Positions 9,634-18,917 of a DNA stretch of 64,000 bases are shown here, piece by piece; position 1 is the first letter of the stretch; every line of letters begins with the position of its first letter. The notes under the pieces were generated by a model. It had not been told where the DNA came from. It searched no databases and saw nothing but the letters and a program-made list of their open reading frames with translations. The translations under genes were made by a program, and so were the position numbers. The stretch comes from a gamma proteobacterium symbiont of Ctena orbiculata (lineage in GTDB: Bacteria > Pseudomonadota > Gammaproteobacteria > Chromatiales > Chromatiaceae): positions 24,076 to 88,075 of the forward strand of contig QBVD01000064.1 in NCBI GenBank assembly GCA_003058525.1. Direction: 5' to 3'.

Positions 9634-10382
9634 CGGTGAGCGGTTTAGCGACATACACCGCCATGCAGCAACAACAGAACTTTGATGATCTGGTGGATCA
9701 ACATGCCGGACTGGTGAAAAGGATTGCCTATCACTTGATGAATCGGCTGCCACCGAATGTTCAGGCGGATGATCTGATTCAGGCGGGGATGCTGGGTCTG
9801 CTCGAGGCGAGTAGAAACTATGATCCCACGCAGGGCGCCAGTTTTGAAACCTATGCGGGTATCCGCATTCGCGGCGCAATGCTGGACGAGATCCGGCGCA
9901 GTGACTGGACGCCACGTTCTGTTCATCGCAAGGCACGCATGGTTGCAGAGGCGATGAGGGAAATCGAGAACAATGAAGGCCGAGACGCACGTGATGTGGA
10001 AGTGGCCGAGGCCTTGGGCATGAGCCTGGAGGACTATCACCAGATACTGCGGGATTCGACAGGATGCCGCATATTCAGTCTGGATGAGTTGACTGCAGTG
10101 AGTGATGGCTTTCCTGTTGCACGGGAAGGGCCAGCAGATACTCCGTTTGACGGTTTACAGAAAGATGCCTTCAAGAAGGCATTGGCGGAAGCAATTGCCG
10201 GTTTGCCTGATCGCGAACGGCTGGTTATTGCCATGTATTACGATGACGAGATGAATCTTCGTGAGATAGGGCATGTACTGGGTGTCAGTGAGTCCAGGGT
10301 TTGCCAAATACACAGTCAGGCCACGCTGCGTTTGCGGTCGCGTTTGACAGATTGGCTCTCATTGGTACATGACGAAGAGTAA
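9630..10382 (+). CDS. fliA: Flagellar sigma factor FliA (sigma-28)
   Basis: 250 residues. Sigma-70 region 2 (NRLPPNVQADDLIQAGMLGL), region 3 and region 4 helix-turn-helix (LREIGHVLGVSESRVCQIHSQ) are all present in the order and spacing of FliA. It directs late flagellar, motor and chemotaxis promoters and is held by the anti-sigma FlgM, which is not in this window. It is coupled to flhG by a four-base overlap. Confidence 0.97.
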   Translation: MTVSGLATYTAMQQQQNFDDLVDQHAGLVKRIAYHLMNRLPPNVQADDLIQAGMLGLLEASRNYDPTQGASFETYAGIRIRGAMLDEIRRSDWTPRSVHRKARMVAEAMREIENNEGRDARDVEVAEALGMSLEDYHQILRDSTGCRIFSLDELTAVSDGFPVAREGPADTPFDGLQKDAFKKALAEAIAGLPDRERLVIAMYYDDEMNLREIGHVLGVSESRVCQIHSQATLRLRSRLTDWLSLVHDEE

Positions 10383-10437
10383 TGGTTGGCCTGTGATCTG
10401 CTGATTGGTTATCAGCGGTAACAGGATGGAGGTAGCA

Positions 10438-10821
10438 TTGGACAAGAATATGAAGATCCTCATTGTGGACGATTTTTCCACCATGCGGCGAATTATCAAG
10501 AATCTATTGCGCGATCTTGGGTTTAACAACACCCAGGAAGCGGATGATGGTCTTACCGCGCTACCTATGTTACAGAGCGGGAATTTCGATTTTCTCGTTT
10601 CAGACTGGAATATGCCGGGGATGACCGGTATCGATCTGCTGAAAGCCGTAAGGGCCGATGACAAGTTGGCCGCATTGCCGGTATTGATGGTGACGGCGGA
10701 GTCGAAACGAGAGCAGATCATAGAAGCGGCGCAGGCAGGTGTGAATGGCTATGTCGTCAAACCATTCACCGCCACGACCTTGGAAGAGAAGATCAATAAG
10801 ATCTTCGAACGCGTGGGTTAA
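10438..10821 (+). CDS. cheY: Chemotaxis response regulator CheY
   Basis: 127 residues from the TTG at 10438, which has a GGAGG six bases upstream and gives the start [14 protein letters not shown], close to the N-terminus of E. coli CheY; the ATG at 10450 is the alternative. Phosphoacceptor is Asp56 (SDWNMPG), with the acidic pair D11-D12, the Thr in MVTAE and Lys in VKPF. Phospho-CheY binds FliM to reverse the motor. It precedes cheZ by 25 bases. Confidence 0.96.
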   Translation: MDKNMKILIVDDFSTMRRIIKNLLRDLGFNNTQEADDGLTALPMLQSGNFDFLVSDWNMPGMTGIDLLKAVRADDKLAALPVLMVTAESKREQIIEAAQAGVNGYVVKPFTATTLEEKINKIFERVG

Positions 10822-10846
10822 GTTGAGACTGGGCCGGGAGTAGAAA

Positions 10847-11581
10847 ATGGGACAACCAGATAACCAACAACGATTAGAGATTGCAAAGTCCCTCGTTATC
10901 AGCCTGGAAGCCGGTGATGATGCGGAATCCGAGCGTTTGATTTCAAGTCTGACGCCGGCAGAGAAAAATGATGACCTGTTTCAAGAGGTGGGTCGTCTCA
11001 CACGTGAACTGCATGATGCCATAAACGGCTTCCTGCTCGATGCCCGTATCTCTGACATGACGAATGTGGAGATACCCGATGCCAAGGAGCGGCTCACCTA
11101 TGTCATTACCATGACCGAGCAATCCGCAAATCGCACCTTGACAGCGGTTGAACAGAGTATCCCGCTGATTGAGAAGATCGAACAACAGTCTGCAGAGCTC
11201 GCAGAGCAGTGGGACAAACTGCGTTCCCGACTGCTCAATAAAGATGATTTCAAAGAGCTTAGTGGCGCACTTTCGAGTTTTTTACAAACTACCGGGACGG
11301 ATGCCGGTGAACTGCATAAGAACCTTTCGGAAGTGCTGTTGGCTCAGGATTTTCAGGATCTCACTGGTCAAATCATTCGCAAGGTCATCACCCTGGTCCA
11401 TGATGTTGAAGAGAAACTTGTCATGCTGGTGCGTATTACCGGTAGCAAGCTGGACGATCCTGATCAGAAAAAAGATGTTAAAGAAGAGCTTGCAGGACCG
11501 GCTATTCCAGGGCTGGATCAGGGAGACCAAGTGACAAGTCAGGACGATGTGGACGATCTGCTCTCCAGCCTGGGATTTTAG
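10847..11581 (+). CDS. cheZ: CheY phosphatase CheZ
   Basis: 244 residues, mostly helical. The catalytic stretch AQDFQDLTGQIIRKV carries the conserved Gln that positions water for CheY dephosphorylation. The extreme C-terminus DDVDDLLSSLGF is the CheY-binding helix, joined by a flexible acidic linker. CheZ forms a long four-helix-bundle dimer. cheA follows after 71 bases that include a possible FliA promoter. Confidence 0.96.
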   Translation: MGQPDNQQRLEIAKSLVISLEAGDDAESERLISSLTPAEKNDDLFQEVGRLTRELHDAINGFLLDARISDMTNVEIPDAKERLTYVITMTEQSANRTLTAVEQSIPLIEKIEQQSAELAEQWDKLRSRLLNKDDFKELSGALSSFLQTTGTDAGELHKNLSEVLLAQDFQDLTGQIIRKVITLVHDVEEKLVMLVRITGSKLDDPDQKKDVKEELAGPAIPGLDQGDQVTSQDDVDDLLSSLGF

Positions 11582-11603
11582 TTATACAGGTAAGGACCGA
11601 TAT
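11577..11603 (+). promoter_or_regulatory. Possible FliA (sigma-28) promoter before cheA
   Basis: TTTAGTTA, an 11-base spacer, then ACCGATAT resembles the sigma-28 consensus TAAAGTTT-N11-GCCGATAA in 11 of 16 positions with exact spacing. It overlaps the end of cheZ and lies 50 bases before cheA. The -35 half is weak, so this is only a candidate. Confidence 0.35.
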
Positions 11604-11652
11604 AGATTTCAACAACAATCGGTAAAGTTCGGTGATCTACCGGGAGCATTAG

Positions 11653-13959
11653 ATGAGCATCGATGTCAACGACGAAATCCTTCAGGATTTTCTGGTCGAG
11701 GCTGGAGAGATACTTGAGCTGCTTAGTGAGCAGTTAGTGGATCTGGAGCAGCAACCTGATGATTTCGATCTGCTGAATGCCGTTTTTAGAGGCTTTCACA
11801 CCATTAAGGGTGGTGCCGGGTTTCTATCAATAGATCCCTTGGTGGAGGTTTGCCACCGGGCTGAGGATGTTTTCAATATACTGCGCCAGGGGCAACGCAG
11901 TGTGGGTCCGGATTTAATGGACTCCGTGCTCGAAGTGCTTGATATTGTCAATGCCATGTTCGAGCAGGTGCGCGAAGGTGTCATGCCGGAACACGCGGAC
12001 CGGGATCTGATTGAGCGACTCAACCGTTATGCCGTACCGGAAGGCGAAGAGGAAGAGGTTGAAGAGGAAGAGGTTGCGGAGTCAGTTGAAACAGTCACTC
12101 AGGACGAGCAAGCGCCAGTAGCCGATGTAGAGGTGTCGGCGCAGCCTGAACCATCTGCGGTGAAAGAGCAATCCTCGTCCAATGAGATCAGTGATAACGA
12201 GTTCGAAACACTGCTGGATGCCATCCAGGAACCCGCTCCAACCGGCAAAGACGACAATATCACAGAGGATGAGTTTGAAGATCTGCTGGATGAATTGCAC
12301 GGTAAGGGCAAATTCACCGGCAAGCCACCGGCACAAACCAAGACAGAAAAATCTGCGGCATCCGACGACATCTCGGAGGATGAGTTCGAGGCCCTGCTCG
12401 ATGAGATACATGGAGAGGGCAAATTCAGCCCCGATAAGCTGAGCAAGGAGGAAGCGACCGCCAAGGATACGGTTAAACCGAAAGTCGCGGATAAACCACC
12501 TGCTGGCGACGACGAAATCTCCGAAGATGAATTTGAGGATCTACTGGACCAGATCCACGGTTCGGGGAAATTTGATCCGAACAAGATTAAGCCGGATGAC
12601 GCGGCCAAGGATAAAAAAGCTAAAAAAGCGGGAAAGCCGGCGCAAAAGGCGGCCCCTAAGAGCACGGCCAAACCAGCGAAAAAGCCGGCGGCTAAGGCAA
12701 AAACCAAACCAGCCAAAAAAGCTGCTGCAGAAGCGAAACCGAAAGCAGCGCCTAAGCAACCCAAGGCTGCCGCCAGCAAGCCTGCAGCCGAAACCTCTGT
12801 CCGTGTGGATACCCAAAGGCTCGACGATATCATGAATATGGTGGGTGAGCTGGTGCTGGTGCGTAACCGACTGGCGACACTGAAGGCCACCATGAACGAT
12901 GAGGATGTGGCCAACGCGGTGGGTAATCTGGATGTGGTGACTTCCGATCTGCAATTGGCAGTCATGAAGACACGGATGCAGCCGATTAAAAAGGTCTTCG
13001 GGCGATTTCCCCGGGTGGTGCGTGATCTGGCGCGGAGTCTGAAAAAGGAGATCGATCTCGAAATGGTGGGTGAGGACACCGATCTTGATAAAAATCTTGT
13101 CGAGGCCTTGGCCGATCCCCTGGTCCATCTGGTACGCAATTCGGTAGATCATGGCATCGAGCTGCCGGATGAACGTGAGGAGAAAGGCAAACCGAGGCGG
13201 GGCAGGGTGGTACTGTCCGCTGCCCAGGAAGGTGATCACATTCTGCTTTCCATCGCCGATGACGGTAAAGGCATGGATCCGGAAGTGCTGCGCAAAAAGG
13301 CTGTAGAGAAAGGCATGATGGATAGCGAGGCGGCCGCCCGTCTTGACGACAAGGAGTGTTTCAATCTTATTTTTGCACCTGGATTTTCCACAAAAACCGA
13401 AATCTCCGACGTCTCGGGGCGTGGTGTCGGCATGGATGTGGTGAAGACCCGGATTGCCCAGATGAACGGTTCGGTTGAGATCGATTCCGAATGGGGCCAG
13501 GGCAGCATCATTATAATCAAACTGCCCCTGACGCTGGCAATACTGCCCACTTTGATGGTGGTTTTGGGACAGCAACCCTTCGCACTGCCCCTGGCCAGTG
13601 TGGTTGAAATATTCAATCTCAATCTGAAACGCACCAATGTGGTGGATGGCCAGCTGACTATCATGGTTCGCGAGCGCGCTCTGCCACTCTTCTATCTGCG
13701 TAACTGGCTGATTCCGGACAAACCGATCAGTGATGAAGACAGGTCAAAAGGACATGTTGTGATCGTCAATGTAGGAAATATCCAGGTCGGTCTGGTAGTC
13801 GACCACCTGATCGGTCAGGAAGAGGTTGTGATCAAACCACTCGGCGCACTTCTGCAGGGCCTGGACGGTATGGCCGGCGCCACAATCACCGGTGACGGTA
13901 AAATAGCCCTGATCGTTGATGTGCCCGGTTTGATGCGCAAGTATGCCAAGAAGTATTAG
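11653..13959 (+). CDS. cheA: Chemotaxis histidine kinase CheA
   Basis: 768 residues, longer than E. coli CheA (654). Order: Hpt domain with phospho-acceptor His49 (FHTIKGGAGF); an acidic region with four repeats of the type ISEDEFExLLDxIHGxGKF (residues ~179-307); a Lys/Ala/Pro-rich linker (~310-380); dimerisation helices (DTQRLDDIMNMVGELV); the HATPase core (LVRNSVDHGIE, DDGKGM, GRGVGMDVV); and a C-terminal CheW-like domain. It phosphorylates CheY and CheB. No classical CheY-binding P2 domain is obvious; the repeats occupy its place and may serve in polar localisation through ParP/ParC encoded downstream. Confidence 0.97.
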   Translation: MSIDVNDEILQDFLVEAGEILELLSEQLVDLEQQPDDFDLLNAVFRGFHTIKGGAGFLSIDPLVEVCHRAEDVFNILRQGQRSVGPDLMDSVLEVLDIVNAMFEQVREGVMPEHADRDLIERLNRYAVPEGEEEEVEEEEVAESVETVTQDEQAPVADVEVSAQPEPSAVKEQSSSNEISDNEFETLLDAIQEPAPTGKDDNITEDEFEDLLDELHGKGKFTGKPPAQTKTEKSAASDDISEDEFEALLDEIHGEGKFSPDKLSKEEATAKDTVKPKVADKPPAGDDEISEDEFEDLLDQIHGSGKFDPNKIKPDDAAKDKKAKKAGKPAQKAAPKSTAKPAKKPAAKAKTKPAKKAAAEAKPKAAPKQPKAAASKPAAETSVRVDTQRLDDIMNMVGELVLVRNRLATLKATMNDEDVANAVGNLDVVTSDLQLAVMKTRMQPIKKVFGRFPRVVRDLARSLKKEIDLEMVGEDTDLDKNLVEALADPLVHLVRNSVDHGIELPDEREEKGKPRRGRVVLSAAQEGDHILLSIADDGKGMDPEVLRKKAVEKGMMDSEAAARLDDKECFNLIFAPGFSTKTEISDVSGRGVGMDVVKTRIAQMNGSVEIDSEWGQGSIIIIKLPLTLAILPTLMVVLGQQPFALPLASVVEIFNLNLKRTNVVDGQLTIMVRERALPLFYLRNWLIPDKPISDEDRSKGHVVIVNVGNIQVGLVVDHLIGQEEVVIKPLGALLQGLDGMAGATITGDGKIALIVDVPGLMRKYAKKY
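12187..12573 (+). repeat. Four acidic in-frame repeats within cheA
   Basis: Repeat units at 12187-12228, 12259-12315, 12370-12426 and 12517-12573 encode the motif I(S/T)(E/D)(D/N)EFE-LLD-(I/L)HG-GKF; the first unit lacks the HG-GKF end. They are separated by linkers of 10-30 residues that are poorly conserved, as expected of short binding motifs on a flexible tether. Confidence 0.8.
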
Positions 13960-14085
13960 GGCCGATTGGAATAGTGATAACAGGCCCGAATACATCCAGG
14001 CCGTTTCAGTTGAGCTTAAAGGGAACGAGCAAGATGGCCGGCAGCCCTGCTCACATACAAAGCGAAAAGAGTGAAAAATCGGATA

Positions 14086-15144
14086 ATGGGCGCCAAACTG
14101 AAAGTACTGATTGTTGATGATTCAGCTTTCTTTCGAAACCGGATCACTGCGGCATTGTCGCAGGCGGATGATATCGAGATCGTCGGTATTGCAGCAGATG
14201 GCAAGGAAGCCATTGAGCGTGCCCGGCGACTAAAGCCCGATGTGATAACCATGGATGTGGAGATGCCCGTAGTTGATGGTATCTCTGCAGTACGCAAAAT
14301 CATGGCGGAGACGCCAACGAGAATCCTGATGTTCTCCGCCCTGACAAAGGAGGGTGCAAAGGAGACATTGGACGCTTTGGATGCGGGGGCAATGGATTTT
14401 CTGCCCAAGGATATGAGCAACCTCGGCAGTGGTGTGGAAGAGGCCAACAAACAGCTGCTGGAGCGTGTCAGGGCAGTAGGTCAATCACGACTGAGCAGTG
14501 TGCGAAGCGTCCTCGGCGGCCACTCTCATGCCAGTCGCACGTCCAAATTGGCACCTTCTTCGGTTACCGCCGGGCGGAAACCCGAGCTTCTGGCAATCGG
14601 CGCATCCACGGGTGGACCGGTGGCATTGCGCCAGGTATTAAGCGCATTACCGCGCAACTATCCATTACCGATTGTCGTGGCGGTACATATGCCTGGCAGC
14701 TTCACCGGTGCTTATGCGGAACGATTGAATACCGTGTGTTCAATCAAAGTCAAAGAGGCAACCGATCGAGACATGCTGATTGCAGGTCAATGTCTGGTCG
14801 CCCCGGGTGGGAAGCAACTGAAGGTGGAGCGTGGGCCCTCACAATACCAGGTGCGGATTACCGATCCGCTGCCCAACCAGATTTACCATCCCAGCGTGGA
14901 TTTGATGCTCTCTTCGGTCGCCGAAAGCTACCGTGAGCGGGCCTTGGGTGTGATCCTGACCGGGATGGGGGCGGATGGTTTGCAGGGCGCCAAAAAGTTG
15001 AAACAGGCGGGTTCAAGTCTATGGAGCCAGGATCAACAGAGTTGTGTTGTCTACGGTATGCCCCAAGCTGTCGAAAAAGCCGGTCTGTCTGACCGGGTAG
15101 TGGCGCTTGATGAGATTGGGCCGCTTTTAGCGAGGTTATCCTAG
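14086..15144 (+). CDS. cheB: Chemotaxis protein-glutamate methylesterase CheB
   Basis: 352 residues from the ATG at 14086 (MGAKLKVLIVDDS); a GTG at 14071 would add five residues without family support. Receiver domain with phospho-acceptor Asp57 (TMDVEMPVVDG), a linker, then the methylesterase domain with catalytic Ser in IGASTGGP, His in VAVHMPG and Asp in LTGMGADG. CheB removes methyl groups from (or deamidates) chemoreceptors; phosphorylation by CheA activates it. No cheR is in the window. Confidence 0.96.
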   Translation: MGAKLKVLIVDDSAFFRNRITAALSQADDIEIVGIAADGKEAIERARRLKPDVITMDVEMPVVDGISAVRKIMAETPTRILMFSALTKEGAKETLDALDAGAMDFLPKDMSNLGSGVEEANKQLLERVRAVGQSRLSSVRSVLGGHSHASRTSKLAPSSVTAGRKPELLAIGASTGGPVALRQVLSALPRNYPLPIVVAVHMPGSFTGAYAERLNTVCSIKVKEATDRDMLIAGQCLVAPGGKQLKVERGPSQYQVRITDPLPNQIYHPSVDLMLSSVAESYRERALGVILTGMGADGLQGAKKLKQAGSSLWSQDQQSCVVYGMPQAVEKAGLSDRVVALDEIGPLLARLS

Positions 15145-15173
15145 GGCCTGTGTACGCTAACCAAACAGGCCCT
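15143..15173. repeat. Minimal copy of the AGGGCCTGTT inverted-repeat element
   Basis: AGGGCCTGT and ACAGGCCCT face each other across a short loop directly at the cheB stop codon. The ends match the terminal inverted repeats of the 146-base element at 18918-19063, so this is probably an internally deleted copy. Its stem could also act as a terminator or processing site after cheB. Confidence 0.6.
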
Positions 15174-15242
15174 GTTGGCAGATAGAACAATGTGCAAGAT
15201 GAGCAGGGTTAATAATAGGAATTTTGTGCCGATGAGAGTGTT

Positions 15243-15989
15243 ATGAGACTCGACTTTCTTAGCTTTATCGGAATTATCATCGCATTTCTCGCGATACTGG
15301 GCGGCAATTGGCTGGAGGGTGGTCATATCGACTCTCTGGTCAATGGCCCGGCCATGGTGATCGTGACCGGCGGCACCATCGGAGCCATATTGCTGCAGAC
15401 GCCAGTACCGGTTTTTTTGCATGCACTGCGTCTCTCCGGCCGGGTATTCTTGCCTGCCAGACTGGATATGCGCGCAACCATTGAGAAACTGGTGGCATGG
15501 AGCAATATCGCCAGAAAAGAGGGTTTACTGGGATTGGAGACCATTGCGGACGAAGAACCCGATCCTTTCATCCGTAAAGGCATGCAACTGCTTGTTGACG
15601 GCAGTGAACCCGAGAGCTTGCGGGATATACTGGAAATGGAAGTGGACGCAAGCGAACAGCACGATATCCAGGCGGCCAAGGTCTATGAAGGTATGGGTGG
15701 CTATTCTCCCACGATCGGTATTATCGGTGCGGTCATGGGCCTTATCCATGTCATGCAGAATCTGGCGGACCCAAGCAAACTGGGCAGCGGTATCGCCACT
15801 GCGTTCGTAGCAACTATCTATGGTGTCGGACTGGCCAATCTGTTTTTGCTGCCCATTGCGGCAAAATTGAAAACCCAGTCTGAGAACATCGCCAAATTCC
15901 GAGAGATGGTCATCGAGGGTGTGATCGGCATCGCTGAAGGCGACAATCCCCGCAGTATTGAGACCAAGCTCAAGGGCTTTCTCCAATGA
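15243..15989 (+). CDS. motC: Flagellar stator protein MotC (MotA family)
   Basis: 248 residues. MotA/TolQ/ExbB family with four membrane helices: FLSFIGIIIAFLAILGGNW at the N-terminus, a cytoplasmic loop, and the paired C-terminal helices in YSPTIGIIGAVMGLIHVM and LANLFLLPIAAKL. The form of the N-terminus and the position after cheB match the MotC subunit of the second Pseudomonas stator (MotCD). It forms the pentameric ring around the MotD dimer and couples ion flow to rotation. The stop overlaps motD by four bases. Confidence 0.93.
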   Translation: MRLDFLSFIGIIIAFLAILGGNWLEGGHIDSLVNGPAMVIVTGGTIGAILLQTPVPVFLHALRLSGRVFLPARLDMRATIEKLVAWSNIARKEGLLGLETIADEEPDPFIRKGMQLLVDGSEPESLRDILEMEVDASEQHDIQAAKVYEGMGGYSPTIGIIGAVMGLIHVMQNLADPSKLGSGIATAFVATIYGVGLANLFLLPIAAKLKTQSENIAKFREMVIEGVIGIAEGDNPRSIETKLKGFLQ

Positions 15990-16822
15990 GCAAGCGACGC
16001 AAACGTAAACAGGAACATGTCAATCATGAGCGATGGATCGTCTCATATGCCGATTTCATTACCCTGCTGTTCGCCTTTTTCGTCGTCATGTACTCGATTT
16101 CCTCGGTCAACGAGGGCAAATACAGGGTACTCTCGCAAACCCTCACAGAAGCCTTTCAGGAAAACAGTCGCAGTGTCGACCCGATACAGGTCGGTGAAAT
16201 CAATCGCAATTCAGGCAATATGGCAGGTTTAGACCAGGATAACGCCCTGATCCAGACCGAACAGATTCAAGGGCCAGGCACCTATCAGGATCCGGGCCTG
16301 GATATGCACAAGATGCCCAACAACGAGACGCAACGGCTCAGTTTTCTTGCTGCCACCATCGAGGATATGTTGAGTGACTATGTCGATCAGGAACTGGTTG
16401 ACGTCAGTTTCACCGAGGACCGGGTGATCGTCAACATGAAGGACAAAATGCTGTTTCCCAGTGCCAGCGCCCATCTTTCGCGAGAGGCTGTGAATGCACT
16501 CAGAAGTATCAGCCGGGTGTTGAATACCGTACCCAACCAGATACAGGTCGAAGGCAATACGGACAATCGTCCAATCAACACCAAGGAGTTTCCTTCAAAC
16601 TGGGAGCTGTCCGCTGCCCGTGCGGCAAGCGTGGTCCATCTCATGACACGCATGGGAATCGGGGCGCAGCGCCTGTCGGCGGTGGGATATGCGGAGCATC
16701 GGCCGGTTGCGGATAACGGGACAGAGTCGGGGAGGGCGAAAAATCGCCGGGTTTCCCTGATTATCATGGGAATGAGCGGTGGTGAGGACCGGGTTATCGA
16801 TCTCCCCACAGGTGGCCAATGA
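15986..16822 (+). CDS. motD: Flagellar stator protein MotD (MotB family)
   Basis: 278 residues. A short basic N-terminus, a single membrane helix beginning at the ion-binding Asp (WIVSYADFITLLFAFFVVMY), a periplasmic plug/linker, and a C-terminal OmpA-like peptidoglycan-binding domain (VEGNTDNRPI, SNWELSAARAASVV, GYAEHRPVADN). It anchors the stator to the cell wall. It overlaps both motC and parC by four bases. Confidence 0.95.
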   Translation: MSKRRKRKQEHVNHERWIVSYADFITLLFAFFVVMYSISSVNEGKYRVLSQTLTEAFQENSRSVDPIQVGEINRNSGNMAGLDQDNALIQTEQIQGPGTYQDPGLDMHKMPNNETQRLSFLAATIEDMLSDYVDQELVDVSFTEDRVIVNMKDKMLFPSASAHLSREAVNALRSISRVLNTVPNQIQVEGNTDNRPINTKEFPSNWELSAARAASVVHLMTRMGIGAQRLSAVGYAEHRPVADNGTESGRAKNRRVSLIIMGMSGGEDRVIDLPTGGQ

Positions 16823-17622
16823 AGGTCTGGACCGTAGCCAATCAGAAGGGCGGGGTGGGAAAGACCACCACCACCGTCTCATTGGGTGGCATGTTGTCCC
16901 AATGGGGTCTGCGGACGCTGTTGCTGGATATCGACCCACACGGATCCCTGACCAGCTATTTTCGCTACGATCCGGATGGATTGGATGAGAGTGTCTACAG
17001 CCTGTTTAAAGCTGTGGCGCAAAAAAGCCATGTGGATCCCCTCAGTCTGATCTATCCGACAGGTACGGAAGGGCTGGATCTGATGCCCGCGGAGATGGCG
17101 CTGGCCACCCTCGACCGTCAGGCGGGAAAACTGGATGGCATGGGTTTGGTGATCAAGCAGGCACTGACTCAACTGGAGGACCGATACGATCATGTAATTC
17201 TCGATTGTCCGCCGATACTCGGTGTCTTAATGATCAATGCCATGGCGGCCTGTGAGCAACTGATCATTCCAGTGCAGACCGAATTTCTCGCCCTCAAGGG
17301 TTTGGAAAGGATGTTGCATACCCTGGAGATGGTCATGAAATCCAGGCATGTGCCTCTGCCATACCTTGTTGTACCCACCATGTTCGATCGGCGTACCCGG
17401 GCATCCATAGACAGCCTCCGGGTGATGCGGGAGAGCTATCCGGGGCGTGTTTGGCACAGTCTGATCCCGGTGGATACGCTCTTCAGAGAAGCCAGCAAGG
17501 CCGGCATTCCACCGGCGCTGTTCGCGCCGCAGAGCCGGGGGGTCGCAGCCTATGAAAGGTTGTTGCGCGACCTGCTCGATGAAGGTGAAGAGCCGGTAAT
17601 TCAAGCAGGTGTCGCCACATGA
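16819..17622 (+). CDS. parC: ParA-like ATPase ParC for polar chemotaxis arrays
   Basis: 267 residues. ParA/Soj-type ATPase with deviant Walker A NQKGGVGKTTTT at residues 9-20, LLDIDPHGSLTSYF, and HVILDCPPILGV. Its place between motD and a CheW-domain gene is that of the Pseudomonas/Vibrio ParC gene, which positions chemotaxis arrays at the pole and helps them segregate at division. Because ParA proteins are widespread, the specific role is inferred from context. It overlaps parP by four bases. Confidence 0.9.
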   Translation: MKVWTVANQKGGVGKTTTTVSLGGMLSQWGLRTLLLDIDPHGSLTSYFRYDPDGLDESVYSLFKAVAQKSHVDPLSLIYPTGTEGLDLMPAEMALATLDRQAGKLDGMGLVIKQALTQLEDRYDHVILDCPPILGVLMINAMAACEQLIIPVQTEFLALKGLERMLHTLEMVMKSRHVPLPYLVVPTMFDRRTRASIDSLRVMRESYPGRVWHSLIPVDTLFREASKAGIPPALFAPQSRGVAAYERLLRDLLDEGEEPVIQAGVAT

Positions 17623-18308
17623 ATCGCCGGGTCAGGCAGTCTCAGCCGCCGCAGCCGGTCAGCAAGATTGCAGAGCCTGATACTGCACTGAAAAGCTATC
17701 TCGATACGCTGTTGTCAGAGATCGATGATTTGACGGTCACGCCTCCCCAGGTGGAGGTTAAAGAGCCGTTGCCAGATGCCGATATCAACTATGACAGGCA
17801 TACTGAATCTACGCTGACAACAATATCGGAGCCGACGTCCGGTGGGGCTGAAACTTCGCTTGAGCCCAATGAACCGGACTGGGTTGAAGATGCGTTTCAG
17901 GTATTGTTGTTCGAGGTGAATGGAATCAAATTGGGGATTCCGCTCTCATCACTAAGGGGGATACTCCCCTTTGCGGGAGAGGCAAGTCAATTGCCGGGAC
18001 AGCCAGCCTGGTCGTTGGGCGTCATCGTCAACAGGGAAGAAAAGGTCGTAGTCGTTAACAGCGCCAGATTGTTGATGCCGGAAAGATTGGATGAGAGTAG
18101 CGCTATCAGACCACAACACCTGTTGCTGATCGGTGATGGACAGAGAGCACTGGCGGTAGACACCATCTGCAATACGCTAATGGTGGATAAGGAGGAAGTC
18201 CGGTGGCGTTCCGGCAGTGGGATAAGACCCTGGTACGCAGGTATTATCATACAGGAGTTGAGTGTGTTGCTGGATGTTGACGGGATCTTGAATATGCTCG
18301 CCGGCTGA
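17619..18308 (+). CDS. parP: CheW-domain array protein ParP
   Basis: 229 residues. An N-terminal disordered, proline- and acid-rich segment (~1-90) precedes a CheW-like beta-barrel domain (FQVLLFEVNGIKLGIPLSSLRGI onward, in pieces; LGVIVNREEKVVVVNSARLL). This is the architecture of ParP, which binds ParC and tethers CheA to the polar anchor. It lies between parC and cheW, as in Pseudomonas and Vibrio. Confidence 0.9.
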   Translation: MNRRVRQSQPPQPVSKIAEPDTALKSYLDTLLSEIDDLTVTPPQVEVKEPLPDADINYDRHTESTLTTISEPTSGGAETSLEPNEPDWVEDAFQVLLFEVNGIKLGIPLSSLRGILPFAGEASQLPGQPAWSLGVIVNREEKVVVVNSARLLMPERLDESSAIRPQHLLLIGDGQRALAVDTICNTLMVDKEEVRWRSGSGIRPWYAGIIIQELSVLLDVDGILNMLAG

Positions 18309-18343
18309 ATAGCCCTAGAGTGATATCGTTATGAGGTTTAAGC

Positions 18344-18826
18344 ATGACTATTGAAGACGATGAAGAGGCCGGCGGTGGTCCGCTGATTCAGTTTGTAACA
18401 TTCATTTTGATGGAAGAGGTCTACGGCATCAATGTAATGCAAGTGCAGGAGGTGCTTCGTATTACTGAGATCGCTCCCGTACCCGGCGCACCATCTTATG
18501 TTCTGGGTATCATCAATCTGCGTGGTAATGTTGTGACCGTCATTGATACCCGCACCCGGTTTGGGCTACCCACCAAGGAAGTGGATGACGCCAGCCGCAT
18601 CATTGTTATCGAGTCTGAAAAACAGGTTGTAGGTATTTTGGTTGACGCTGTAGCCGAAGTGGTCGAACTGCGTGAAACGGATATCGATCCGGCGCCGAAT
18701 GTGGGTACCGAAGAGAGTTCACGCTATATTCAGGGTGTAGCGACACAAGAGGACAGACTGCTGATCCTGGTTGATCTCAATAAATTGCTGACAGATGAGG
18801 AGTGGCAGGAGATCAGCATGTATTGA
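18344..18826 (+). CDS. cheW: Chemotaxis coupling protein CheW
   Basis: 160 residues, one CheW domain: QFVTFILMEEVYGINVMQVQEVL, the NLRGNVVTVIDTRTRFGLP block, and DPAPNVGTEESSRYIQGVA. It links chemoreceptors to CheA in the signalling array. It follows parP after 35 bases. It is the last recognisable chemotaxis gene of the cluster. Confidence 0.96.
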   Translation: MTIEDDEEAGGGPLIQFVTFILMEEVYGINVMQVQEVLRITEIAPVPGAPSYVLGIINLRGNVVTVIDTRTRFGLPTKEVDDASRIIVIESEKQVVGILVDAVAEVVELRETDIDPAPNVGTEESSRYIQGVATQEDRLLILVDLNKLLTDEEWQEISMY

Positions 18827-18917
18827 TCTCTGTCGCGTATCGGAGATTGAACAACCGGTATCCATACAGGGTCGAATTTCCTAATTACATATTGCATTTC
18901 CCTGCAATGATGGGTTT

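Noticed and set aside
12099..13139. A 346-residue open frame on the - strand inside cheA
   Set aside because: It is the shadow of the Lys/Ala/Pro- and acid-rich cheA coding strand, Ser/Ala-rich in composition, with no start signal or family features.
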